This document shows, one piece after another, positions 45,582 through 56,027 of a stretch of DNA of 64,000 nt. A model generated the notes under the pieces. It ran no database searches, had not been told where the DNA came from, and worked only from the letters and a program-made list of their open reading frames with translations. Source of the DNA: Chloranthus sessilifolius (lineage: Eukaryota > Streptophyta > Magnoliopsida > Chloranthales > Chloranthaceae); assembly GCA_021018995.1 (NCBI GenBank), contig CM037588.1:148881725-148945724 (forward strand). Direction: 5' to 3'. The position numbers and the translations under genes are program-made. The stretch's first letter is position 1; each line of letters begins with the position of its first letter.

Positions 45582-45841
45582 GGATCGGTTCTCCATTCAT
45601 GCAGAGGCATGAGGGTAGAACTGTATTTTGAGAAATGCTTATATAGTGATTTAATTCCGCAGTTTCATTTACTATTACAATTCTGTGCTTGATATACCAA
45701 TGTTCCATGCTTAGCTAAGGGGCACGGTTAAGATGATCGTGCTGATGGCACGGGTTTCGGGGTGTCGAAATCCTGGCTGTCACAAGGGTCGTACTGATGG
45801 CACGGGTTTCGGGTTGCCGAAATTTGGGCTGTCACATTTGA

Positions 45842-46090
45842 ATTCTAAAATTTGTATAGAAGGGGTGCACCAAAGGGAGGAAAGGCTTTCTCTAAATCTT
45901 TTCTCTCTTTAGGATTTTTTTCAAGCCCTTAATCCAAGGGGAGGGGCTCTCTATTTATAGGAAAATGGGAGGTTAGGAGGCTACTTAGATGCTAATTGGG
46001 TTTAGAAATTAGGTAATTTCCTAATCTAAGGTTTCCTAGGATTTTGAGAGCTTGGAAAAGTGGGCAAGGTACTTCAATGGTAGATGATAG
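45842..46090. repeat. Continuation of the repeat at 30181-30789
   Basis: Resumes after the solo LTR duplication. Contains CTCTCTATTTATAGG (TATA-like, near 45948). No ORF. Family C copy 3 starts at 46091. Confidence 0.45.
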
Positions 46091-46650
46091 TGTTGGTGCG
46101 TGCTTTTTTTGGGTTCCTTTCGGTCTCCGAGAATTAGTGGTCCAATTCTGTCCTAAGCAGACTATGGCAATGCAGTGTTTTGAATGTTGAAAATAAAGGG
46201 GGATTTCTAGGAAGGTCCCTAGTTTGTTACGATCGCCAGCTGCAGATATTTAATGACGCTGCAACATATCAGTGATCACGCTTTGGGGTGGGTGTGGGTT
46301 ACTTCTTTACTGAATCGTTGGCCTGCCAACGTCAACAGCACTGCCTCTCCTTGAAGTTTAGATAGTTTAGTTTTGTTATTATTGCTCTAATTCTAATTGG
46401 CTTAAGTTTCCTAGTCCTAATTGGCTTAAGTTTCCTAGTTCTACTAGGAGTCTAACTACATGAATCTATTGTGGTGAATTAATCTAATATTCTAGTATCC
46501 TAATCTTAGTGTAAGTCTACTTGGTTTAAATATTCTAATACTATCAGAAATTCAACTAGTTAGGAATCTAATTACTTTTGAGCGTCCTACCTTTGTTAAA
46601 AATCTACTGTGATTAGGTGTCTTAACTCTACTATGATTTTAAAGGGTCTC

Positions 46651-48184
46651 TGATCAATTTTAAGTGTAACCCTTGCAAGTGCACAAGATCTATTGCAGTA
46701 AGGCAAGAACAAGGGTGTCGAACTCACAGGGAAACGTGAATTTTAATTAATTCTTTTAGAGATTTAAAAACGTCCCCTAGAAAGTACCAAAAGGCAGATT
46801 CAATTTACCAAAAATTTATCACACTTTTCCTAAATGCAAGAAAAATAAATTAATTAATCTAAACAACTAATTACTGATGAATCTAAGAACAGTATTTAAA
46901 GATGATACAAGGAATATGCTACCCTAGATTTGTACCCCTTCTATCATTAAAACCCACAGTTTCATTAAAGCATCATTCACATCATCATTCGTCTATAGAA
47001 ATGATTCGTAATAAAATATGATCATCAATCCGGCATACCCTATCTAAAAACAATGACTCAGCCTATCATTGCGGTATGAGTCATATAAGAAGCATAACGT
47101 ATCTCATGATGTGTAGATCATAACAGTAAGTACATAATCGCTCTGTAGCCTAGATCAGTCTGCAGGTCCAGATCTAGCGATTATAGTCATTGATACACGC
47201 AATCAACGGTCATAACAAGCATTCAATATATTTTCAATAACACAAACTTTTAGCAAAACTATTCCATGATGACAATAAATCGACTATGGTATTAATCATA
47301 AATAAGGGTACTTATCTGGGGATCGCATCTTCCCTGATCTACTGATTTAGCCGCTCATCTTTGGTGTATGATCTCCTTGTTCATTCAAAGCCATTCCACT
47401 TTTCATTTCTTCCACAAGATCTTTGTTTACAATGCCTTTTCCTAAATACAATCTATGCTTTCATGAATGTAAAGGAAAAACAATGCAAATCCTAGGTACA
47501 ATCTACCCAGATGGAACCCTAGAAGAAGGAGAAAAGAAGAACTCTTGAAAAGATGCCAAGAGGAGTCTAAAACCAAAAATAATAATAATGAATAATAATC
47601 TTCTAAAAAATTCTCCTCAAAAAACTCTAAAAAAAGAAAAGTCAAAACTAACTCTCTAACTATCTATCTCTAATTCCCTCTCTTTTTTCCGAAGTGTTTG
47701 ATCCGCTTTAAATAGAGCCAAAGTTTCCCAGCCGCAGAGGTGTTCCAACTCAAAAATTTAGGGTCGATTAATCGACCCAATAGGGTCGATGCATCGACCT
47801 CCCAGATTTTTGTGAATTCCCGTCGAACTTTGCATCAGACATGGCTTCGGTATTGTGGCCATAACTTTCTGTCCCGACCACAGATTGAGGTGATTCGTGC
47901 GTTGTTGGAAAGCTGACAGAAAGTGCTACAACATTTATGTTTTGACCATTTCATAATTCGGTCATCTTGAAGGTCCAAATTGATCTACAAGTCGCACCAA
48001 GTTCTCGATGACCCAAAGTTACAGTGTTTTGACATTATTTTCAGAATTCTTGGGCTGTTTTCTGCACTTGGCTTGTATTTACCTGAAACACTTCAAATCT
48101 AATAATTCTTATCAGATAGCCTTCATCGGATAGCTAAATGTAGGTATCTAGGGGTGAAATATCATCATATTTCACTACTCATCA
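46651..48184 (-). repeat. LTR 1 (3' LTR) of the three-LTR element
   Basis: 1534 bp, TGATCAATTTT to ACTCATCA. On the minus strand a TATA-like CTATTTAAAG lies at about 47707-47716. Two perfect palindromes (47761-47778 and 47784-47799) sit about 50-85 bp upstream of it. Confidence 0.88.
47761..47799. promoter_or_regulatory. Paired palindromes upstream of LTR TATA box (LTR 1)
   Basis: GGGTCGATTAATCGACCC (18 bp, perfect) followed five bases later by GGTCGATGCATCGACC (16 bp, perfect). The first contains the 12-mer TCGATTAATCGA of the Tekay-like arrays. Confidence 0.7.
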
Positions 48185-50242
48185 CACCCCCAAACCTACA
48201 CTTTGCTAGTCCTCGAGCAAAGCAAACTAAAAAAAATAAATGCCACTTTCGTAGGGAGCACGATTGCACTTAGCGTGTGCAACAAGCCTTTAAACCCCTA
48301 AGTGATCCCTAGTGGAGGAGTTGTGTCTCCTGAGGGTTTACAGTGAAGTTACCCACAAACTTTAATACATTTTTGAAACCATCGATAAAATTGAGTTTTC
48401 AAAATATGATTTTGATAACATATATACCATTCAAAACTCAAAATCATTAATCAATTCAACATGCAAATCCTCAATTTTAAATAACAATGTTATACTAATC
48501 ATACTAGCATCCATTCAAATTAGTCTAATGCTCAAATCGTTAGATAACTCATCCATTCATGCTTACTCGTGAAGTGTGTGTATACCCAAACCAAAATTCA
48601 TTCATCTCAGAACTAGTTCAAACGGGAAACCGTCGGACCTGTTGTTTAGACTCAATCCTCACTTTAGGTATACTCTTGAAATAAAATCACTCCGATGATG
48701 GGTAAGTTTTCGCACACATGTGAGAGATCAATATAAAGTAAATAAAAAGGTCTCACATGATAAATGAAACACGATGCAATCAATGAACAAAAATAAATCT
48801 CATAAGAAGATACTTGTATATCCTAAGCATATCATATCAAGTGTCATAAGTATCACATACATATTCACTCTCCACAAGGCAGCTACCAATGCAGGATCAG
48901 ATCATGAAGGTCTTTTTATAGGGTTGTAATGGGGCTCAGGAAAGGGTAAGAAAGAAAGGGAAGTTGGGATTCAAAATTTATGAGAAATCGGAAAGGAAAC
49001 ACCTTTTTGATTTTTCTATTTCTCTTATTTTTCTTTTCTAATCTCTCACTATTTTTCTCAACTTTCTTTTTCTTTTGAATTTTCTTTTCTTGAAGCACCT
49101 CATATTTTTCATTATTTTTTATAATTTTCTTTTTCTTTTTCTCCCCCCTTTTTCTTTTATATTTTTGCCATACACTCTCAGTAAATACCACAACTTAGTA
49201 ACTCTCCACTTACTCTCTTTTCGTTCACTCTCATCTCTCGTTCCTAATTTCTCAGAAATAAGAAGGGTAAAGCTGAATTTTCAGAAATGGTGAAGGGTTA
49301 AAGGTTAACGTGGCTTATCAAAGAATGTATAAAGGTAAATTTTTTCAATAGGCTCAAAGGAGTACTAGAAGGATAAATTTATATGAGGTGGGGCATTTAA
49401 GCACAAACGAGCCAAAGATGGCCTTTAATCATTTCCTTAAAAGATGGTAACCTTCCCTATTTGTCTTGAGTAGATATACAGTATGTTCTACCATAATGAT
49501 ATGAATTTGATTTCATGCAAAGTCACAAGCCAAAGTAAAATATATGAGATTATACAAAGTAATTCGTATTCAAAGAAAACTCTGAGTTTATGTATTTACT
49601 CATCAATGACGAGAAATTAGCTCTAAAGCTCACTGGGTTTAGTCTCCACTAAGAACCTAAGATTCACCGTTCAAAACAGTTCATCGATTTCTGAGTCTTA
49701 GCTTGGCATAAGTGTAAAAATTCTAAGCATGAATATCAAAATTACCCACAAAATATCACATTAAGCCTCATCATCTTAGATACAAGTAATCAGAATATGA
49801 CATCAGTATTCTCAAAATTAAATTCACATGCATCATCAACTAAAGTTTGAAAATAATCGTAAAATAATATGCATGATGACTTCAAAATAAAAAAATTTCT
49901 TTTTTTTTTTTTTTTTTTGAAAATATAAGTGACGCAAAATAGGTAACCATACCCCCAAACCTAAATATTACAATGTCCTTATTGATTGAAATAAGTAACT
50001 CACCCCCAAACCTGTTGAAAAGTACCTCAACACAAAGATCAGGTGCAGAGAATATGTGCATCAAATTGGAACATGACCAAAAATTTATTGAAGGGAATAT
50101 GGTTACACTATTTTAGGGAATTAAAAACAACCTAAACTAAAAAAACTAATATGCTAGAAATAAATATAAAAAAAAAAAAGAAAATAAAGAAAATAAAATA
50201 AAATAAAACCTAAATCCTAAACTAAACATGAATCCAACTCTG

Positions 50243-50512
50243 TTAATCATTGTTAGGCGGACCCATCCACCTAGGTTCACTTAAATTTATGTTCTTAGGC
50301 ACAGGGAATAATTTCTCCCAAAGATCAAGGGGAAATTGATGAGACATCGCCGATTGTATGGATGGAGGCGGCGAGGCGAAAGTAGATGGAGATGGGGGGG
50401 ACGGTGATGGAACCACATCAATTATCTCGATATCAGTATCGATGCACAATGTAGGAGATTTGAAACGTCTTACCTTCTTTCTAGATGGTTTTCCCCAGGA
50501 AGGAAGGATCAT
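50243..50512 (-). CDS. Unrecognised 89-codon ORF just after the PBS
   Basis: This is the first open frame downstream of the PBS on the minus strand: basic start (PSRKKVRRFK), acidic stretch (DTDIEIIDVV), Pro/Ser-rich middle, then a segment with PLDLWEKLF. It lies where gag would begin but shows no Gag motif. Could be chance or the remains of a leader ORF. Confidence 0.25.
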   Translation of the reverse strand: MILPSWGKPSRKKVRRFKSPTLCIDTDIEIIDVVPSPSPPSPSTFASPPPSIQSAMSHQFPLDLWEKLFPVPKNINLSEPRWMGPPNND

Positions 50513-50567
50513 CGGATCGAGGTCGATGATTTCAATATTGCTAGGCGCAAAAGGGACCGTCCGATGA

Positions 50568-50584
50568 GATCGGCAACAGCGCCA
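50568..50584 (-). promoter_or_regulatory. PBS, tRNA-Asp type, next to LTR 2
   Basis: The minus strand reads TGGCGCTGTTGCCGATC. One mismatch in the first 13 bases to the tRNA-Asp complement. Confidence 0.8.
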
Positions 50585-50590
50585 AAAACT

Positions 50591-51616
50591 TGATCGATTT
50601 TAAGTGTAACCCTTGCAAGTGCATAAGATCTATTGCAGTAAGACAAGAACAAGGGTGTCGAACCCACAGGGAAACGTGAATTTTAATTAATTCTTTTAAA
50701 GATTTAAAAACGTCCCCAAGGAAGTACCAAAGGGCAGATTCAATTTACCAAAAATTTATCACACTTTTCCTAAATGCAAGAAAAATAAATTAATTAATCT
50801 AAACAACTAATTACTGATGAATCTAAGAACAGTATTTAAAGATGATCAAGGAATATGCTACCCCAGATTTGTACCCCTTCTCTATCATTAAAGCTCACAG
50901 TTTCATTAAAGCATCATTCACACCATCATTCGTCTATAGAAATGATTCGTAATAAAATATAATCATCAATCTGGCATACCCTATCTAAAAATAATGATTC
51001 AGCCTATCATTGCGGTATGAGTCATGTAAGAAGCATAGCGTATCTCATGATGTTTAGATCACAACAGTAAAAACATAATCGCTCTGCAGCCTAGATCAGT
51101 CTACAAGTCCAGATCTAGCGATTATAGCCGTTGATACGCGCAATCAACGGTCATAACAAGCATTCAATATACTTTCAATAACACAAACTTTTAGCAAAAT
51201 GATTCCATGATGACAATAAATCGACTATGGTATTAATCATAAATAAGGGTACTTATCTGGGGATCGCATCTTCCCCGATCAACTGATTTAGCCGCTCATC
51301 TTTGGTGTATGATCTCCTTGTTCATTCAAAGCCATTCCTCTTTTCATTTCTCCCAAAGATCTTTGTTTACAATGTCTTTTCCTAAATACAATTTATGCTT
51401 TCATGAACGTAAAGGAAAAGCAATGCAAATCCTAGGTACAATCTACCCAGATGGAACCCTAGAAGAAGGAGAAAGAAGAACTCTTGAAAAGATGCCAAGA
51501 GGAGTCTAAAACTAAAAATAATAATAATGAATAATAATCTTTTTAAAAATTCTCTCCAAAAACTCTAAAAAAAGAAAAGCCAAAACTAACTCTCTAATTA
51601 TCTATCTCTAATTCTC
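50591..51616 (-). repeat. LTR 2, lacking U3
   Basis: Aligns with 46651-47690 and 52108-53135 and then stops at a T17 run, where the complete LTRs continue into TATA box and U3. The break corresponds to about 25-30 bp downstream of the TATA box on the minus strand, that is near the expected transcription start. Confidence 0.85.
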
Positions 51617-52107
51617 TTTTTTTTTTTTTTTTTATAATTAAAATTCGAATTAAAAATATTTTTATTTTTATTTTTTTTTTAAATCCGAATTTCAAAAAAT
51701 AAAATTAAAAATTCAAATTTTAAATCTAATGGCAATCCTACAAAATCTTATCTAAAGGAGAAAAATAAGGGAAATAATAAAATATTCCTAAATTTTCTAA
51801 GGAAGGTATCCTAAAAATCTATACTTCCTAAAAAGACTCCTACAAAATCTAAAATAAGAAGTCTAAAAATTTCAACTTCCTAAAAGACTCCTACAAAATC
51901 TAAAATAAAAAGCCTAAAAATCTCAACTTCTTAAAAGACTCCTAAAAAAAAAAATACTTACCTAAGAGAGAAAAATAAGGGATAAAATTTTTCTCTTTTT
52001 TTTTTTTTTTTTTTTGTAAAAAAAAAAAAAAAAAAATCAAAACACAAAAATCCCTAACCGAATTAATCAAAATTTCGCCGATCTAGCCGGCAACGGCACT
52101 AAAAACT
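51617..52107 (-). repeat. AT-rich spacer between LTR 2 and LTR 3
   Basis: Starts with T17 (A17 on the minus strand). It contains about 2.5 copies of a 51-52 bp tandem unit (51823-51950), then a T20-GT-A20 inverted homopolymer (51996-52037) and the PBS of LTR 3 (52086-52101; minus TAGTGCCGTTGCC, one mismatch). No ORF. Confidence 0.8.
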
Positions 52108-53635
52108 TGATCGATTTTAAATGTAACCCTTGCAAGTGCACAAGATCTATTGCAATATGGCAAGAACAAAGGTGTCGAATCCACAGGGAAACGTAAATTT
52201 TAATTAATTCTTTCAGTGATTTAAAAACATCCCTAAGGAAGTACCAAAGGGCAAATTCAATTTAACCAAAAATTTATCACTTTTTCTAAATATAAGAAAA
52301 ATAAATTAATCTAAACAACTAATTACTAATGAATCTAAAATAATAATTAAATGAGATCAACGAATATGCTACCCCAGATTTATACCCCTTTTCTACCATT
52401 AAAACCCACAATTTCCTTAAAGCATCATTCACACCATCATTCGTCTATAGAGATGATTCGTAATAAAATATGATCATCAATCCGGCATACCCTATCTAAA
52501 AATAATGACTCAGCCTATTATTGCGGTATGAGTCATGTAAGAAGCATAGCGTATCTCATGATGTTTAGATCATAATAGGAAGTACATAATCGCTCTGCAG
52601 CCTAGATCAGTCTGTAGGTCCAGATCTAGCGATTACGGCTGTTGATACGCGCCATCAACGGTCATAACAAGCATTCAATATATTTTCAATAACGCAAACT
52701 TTTAGCAAAACGATTCCATGATGACAATAAATCGACTATGGTATTAATCATAAATAAGGGTACTTATCTGGGGATCGCATCTTCCCCGATCTACTGATTT
52801 AGCCGCTCATCTTTGGTGTATGATCTCCTTGTTCATTCAAAGTCATTCCTCTTTTCATTTCTCCCAAAGATCTTTGTTTACAATGCCTTTTCCTAAATAT
52901 AATCTATGCTTTCATGAACGTGAAGGAAAAATAATGTAAATCCTAGGTACAATCTACCCAGATGAAACCCTAGAAGAAGGAGAAAAGAAGAACTCTTGAA
53001 AAGATGCCAAGAGGAGTCTAAAACCAAAAATAATAATAATGAATAATAATCTTCTGAAAAATTCTCCTCAAAAAACTCTAAAAAAAGAAAAGCCAAAACT
53101 AACTCTCTAATTATCTATCTCTAATTCCCTCTCTTTTTTCCAAAGTGTTTGATCCGCTTTAAATAGAGCCGAAGTTTCCCAGCCGCAGAGGTGTTTCAAC
53201 TGGAAAATTTAGGGTCGATTAATCGACCCAATAGGGTCGATGCATCGACCTCCCAGATTTTTGTGAATTCCCGCCGAACTTTGCATCAGACACTACTTTG
53301 GTATTTTGGCCATAACTTTCTATCCCGAACTCGGGTTGAGGCGATTCTTACGCCGTTGGAAAGCTGACCAAAATCTCTACAACATTTGTGTTTTGCCAAT
53401 TTCATAATTCGACTGTCCTGAAGGTCCAAATTGATCTGCAAGTCGCACCAAGTTCTCGATGACCCAAAGTTACAGTGTTTTGACATTATTTTTAGAATTC
53501 TTGGGCTGTTTTTTGCACTTGGCTTGTATTTACCTGAAACACTTCAAATCTAATAATTCTTATCAGATAGCCTTCATCGGATAGCTAAATGTAGGTATCT
53601 AGGGGTGAAATATCATCATATTTCACTACTCATCA
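52108..53635 (-). repeat. LTR 3 (5' LTR) of the three-LTR element
   Basis: 1528 bp, TGATCGATTTT to ACTCATCA. TATA-like CTATTTAAAG (minus) at about 53157-53166, and paired palindromes at 53212-53229 and 53235-53250, as in LTR 1. Confidence 0.88.
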
Positions 53636-55199
53636 GTCTCCTAATGCTATTAGAAGTCTAATTGATTTAGTATCCTAATCCTACTAGGAGTCTAATTAGA
53701 AAAAGGGTCTCCTAATCCTACCAGGAATCTAATTAATATTAGTCTCCTAATCGTACTAGGAATGCAGTTATTCTAATTCTACTAAGACTGATTAGAACTG
53801 TACTAATTTGAATAAATCTCAAACTAATTTAAATATGCCAATTCTATAGAGACTCTAATTTAAAATAAGCACACTAGTTTTATTGAAATAAGATTAAATG
53901 CAATAAACAAAAGGAAAAAAAAGGAGGGTGGCCCGTTATGCTAAGGAGGATTAGCCTCGTTCCCGAGTATCCTCCGTAAGTTCCCTTTGGCAAATCGGAT
54001 GGTTAGATTTGAAAGAAACTGAATCAAAATTATAAAGTAATATTTCGGAGATTGAAAGGATTAATGATTTTTTTTTGTTTATAAATTGGGTTTAGAGGCT
54101 AAAAATTAAGAACTATAAATTTATAACTGCGACTTGGAATTTACAGCCTAAAATCATAAGAAATTAAGATTAAGACTGAAAGCTAAAACCTTACAGTCTA
54201 AAATCGGGATCGAAATTAGAAATTCGGACCGTATGATTAGAGACTGGTTCTAGAAAACTATTATCTAGAACCAGGATTTTGATATTAGGATTGAAAATTA
54301 AAATAATAATGAAATTAAGATTTAAAATTTGAATAATAGATTCAAGGACTGATTCTAAAAAGGATTACGGTCTAAAAATCGGGAATCAAATACTAAGAAT
54401 TATATCCTAAGATCTGAAACTAGGGATTACAGACTAAAATTTAGAACTAGAAGTCATAACCTAAAGACTAGAACTGGAAATAAGAATTAAGATTAGGAAG
54501 AAGTTACCTAGGTGCTTAGGAAATCCTGAAATCCGAAGCCTAAATGCGGAGGACTTGAAAATTCAATTGCTAAATGGATGGTCCTCTCCGTTTGGGACAA
54601 GGTAAAAAAGTCTATTTATAGGTTTTTTTCTAATTACGCACCTTGTGGGGTGTGCTTAATTGTCAATTAAACGCCCTGTTTCAGGTGTTTAATTGAATTC
54701 CTCATAGGTTATCTAGCGCTTATTCGCTTTGAGTTGGTCACCGACTCAGTGAGCGACCGACTGACTGGCTCAGTCGGGCTCCCTAGTTCTAATCACGTTA
54801 GGACTAATTACGTGCTTACTTTGGAGTGCGTAATCCGATTAAGCGCTTCAGATCTTACACTTAATCATGGAATTTTGGCAGTAAAAAACTGAGAGACTAG
54901 GCCGGGCATAGGCCAATTGCGTGCCAGTGATGGAGCGCTCAATCCGATTGTGCGTTCTGATTAAGGCGTGCAATCGAGCCTCGAAACGGTCTGAAGAAAG
55001 GAGGTTTGGTCTGAAAAGGGACTGATTGCGCGTTTGTGAGTTGGCATGCAATTCGCAATCGAATTGCATGCTTGGTTTTAGGAGCGTAATTCGAGATTGT
55101 CCGAGTCCGGGTCGGGTCTGAAATGCAAGACTATTATTTCAGTCAACATTTTTGACTATATACTATTATTTCTATATATAGTCTCCATATGTTAGGATC

Positions 55200-55445
55200 T
55201 GATCCACAAAGCTATTATTTCAGCCTGTGTTCAACCATGTATTATTGTTTCAGTGCATGGTCCCCATGTTAGGGTTAGGGGGGTTTGAGCCACAGAGCTA
55301 TTATTTTAGCCTGTGTTCAGCTATATACTATTGTTTCAGCATATGGTTCTCATGTTAGGATTAAGGGGTCTGAGCCACAGAGCTATTGTTTCAGCCTGTG
55401 TTCAACCATGTAATATTGTTTCAGTGCATGGTCCCCACATTAGGG
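55200..55445. repeat. Three tandem copies of an 85-86 bp unit
   Basis: Units share GAGCCACAGAGCTATT, TTTCAGCCTGTGTTCA and CATGTTAGG. Starts near 55200, 55286 and 55371. Family C copy 1 has a single unit near 9870, so the expansion is specific to copy 3. Confidence 0.85.
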
Positions 55446-55542
55446 TTGTGAAACTTTTAGAGAAGGTAAGTCCTTTTTGAAAAGTCATGAGTAAGGTCAA
55501 AGGTTGACCAAATGACTTTATATATTTTGAGAGGGCAAAATG

Positions 55543-55613
55543 GGGGTGTCTATAAAGGCCCCTCTTCGGCGCACTCTTGCGAAGTAAGAACGTGTCAAAG
55601 AAGTAGACACCCC
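55543..55613. repeat. Conserved inverted repeat, copy 3
   Basis: GGGGTGTCTA and TAGACACCCC arms, spacing as in 9999-10069. Confidence 0.8.
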
Positions 55614-55749
55614 TCATTTGAGGTGTCTTCTCGTTTCTCTTAGGAAATCACAAATATGAACTAAGGATGCTAACATGACATGCTTGGCTTTCTTATCTAT
55701 CAGTGTAAGCTAGAATGGAGCATTCGGGGGCCCAGTGGTAGCTGTCGAA

Positions 55750-55990
55750 AGGCATATTCCATGTCGTAGGTGCAAGTGATCCCATCGCATATCGTGACCC
55801 GCTGTCATAGACAGTCGATGGGGAAGTTAGTGTATCCTAATCTGTGGGTGCAAGGGGCATCCCGTCGCCTGTCACGACCTGCTACAAGGGGCAGTCAAAT
55901 GGAAAAGAGAATCATCAGATCCTAATCTATGGGTGTAAGGGGCATCCCGCCGCATGTCGTGACCTGCTGCAAGGGACAGTCAAATAGAGG
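55750..55990. repeat. Tandem repeat of about 85 bp, two clear copies and a degenerate third
   Basis: CCTAATCTGTGGGTGCAAGG at 55836 recurs as CCTAATCTATGGGTGTAAGG at 55921. Each unit ends with a CAGTCAAAT word. Confidence 0.75.
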
Positions 55991-56012
55991 AAAATGATAC
56001 AGTTGAGGTATC

Positions 56013-56027
56013 GGGGGGGGGGGGGGG
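56013..56027. repeat. G15 homopolymer
   Basis: Fifteen consecutive G residues in family C copy 3. Confidence 0.95.

Larger units (their letters stand above)
32540..45784 (+). mobile_element. Tekay-like chromovirus (Ty3-gypsy) with extra ORF3
   Basis: Complete in structure: 5' LTR 32540-35067, PBS 35070, gag 35159-36539, probable intron 36540-36705, pol 36706-40120 ending in a chromodomain-like segment, palindrome array 40334-41162, ORF3 41411-42973, polypurine tract 43236-43248 and 3' LTR 43249-45784. The flanking 5-bp duplication AGGGT (32535-32539 and 45785-45789) is perfect. Domain order PR-RT-RH-IN-CHD and the iMet PBS fit chromoviruses, probably Tekay. In the first 130 bp the LTRs differ at about eight sites, all transitions, which suggests a fairly recent insertion. 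Gag and pol are broken. Confidence 0.92.
43249..45784 (+). repeat. 3' LTR of the Tekay-like element
   Basis: 2536 bp, collinear with 32540-35067 and very similar. Contains the palindrome array 43839-44303, the 56-codon ORF 45262-45432 and the hairpin 45546-45581. It ends GGCTGTCACA before the AGGGT duplication. Confidence 0.92.
30795..45836 (+). mobile_element. Solo LTR of an older Tekay-like subfamily, split by a later insertion
   Basis: The LTR consists of 30795-32539 plus 45785-45836 (about 1.8 kb), beginning TGTGATAGCCC and ending GGGCTGTCACA. It is flanked by the perfect 5-bp duplication TTTGA (30790-30794 and 45837-45841). Its distal half aligns with the LTRs of the element inside it, including the conserved peptide (about 32051-32218) and hairpin (32325-32361). 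No internal region lies beside it, so it is a solo LTR left by LTR-LTR recombination and later hit by the 13-kb element. Confidence 0.85.
48185..50590 (-). other. Internal region of the three-LTR element, no gag or pol
   Basis: Begins at the left with the polypurine tract (minus: GGTTTGGGGGTG, 48185-48197) and ends at the right with the PBS (50568-50584, minus TGGCGCTGTTGCC). Pyrimidine/purine-biased and AT-rich, with partial homology to the Athila 3' noncoding regions at 1-1400 and 27109-29400. Lysine-rich frames around 48916-49191 are low-complexity artefacts. Contains a T-run at 49898-49918. Confidence 0.7.
46651..53635 (-). mobile_element. Athila-type non-autonomous element with three LTRs
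   Basis: The insertion is bounded by TGATC...CATCA ends and the perfect duplication GTCTC (46646-46650 and 53636-53640). From the right on the minus strand: complete LTR (52108-53635), PBS, 490-bp AT-rich spacer, an LTR lacking U3 (50591-51616), a second PBS, 2.4 kb internal region without gag or pol, polypurine tract, and complete LTR (46651-48184). The PBS is of the tRNA-Asp type, as in Athila elements. It inserted into family C copy 3. Confidence 0.88.

Noticed and set aside
48916-49191. Lysine-rich ORF on the minus strand
   Set aside because: Product of a T/C-rich low-complexity stretch in noncoding internal sequence.
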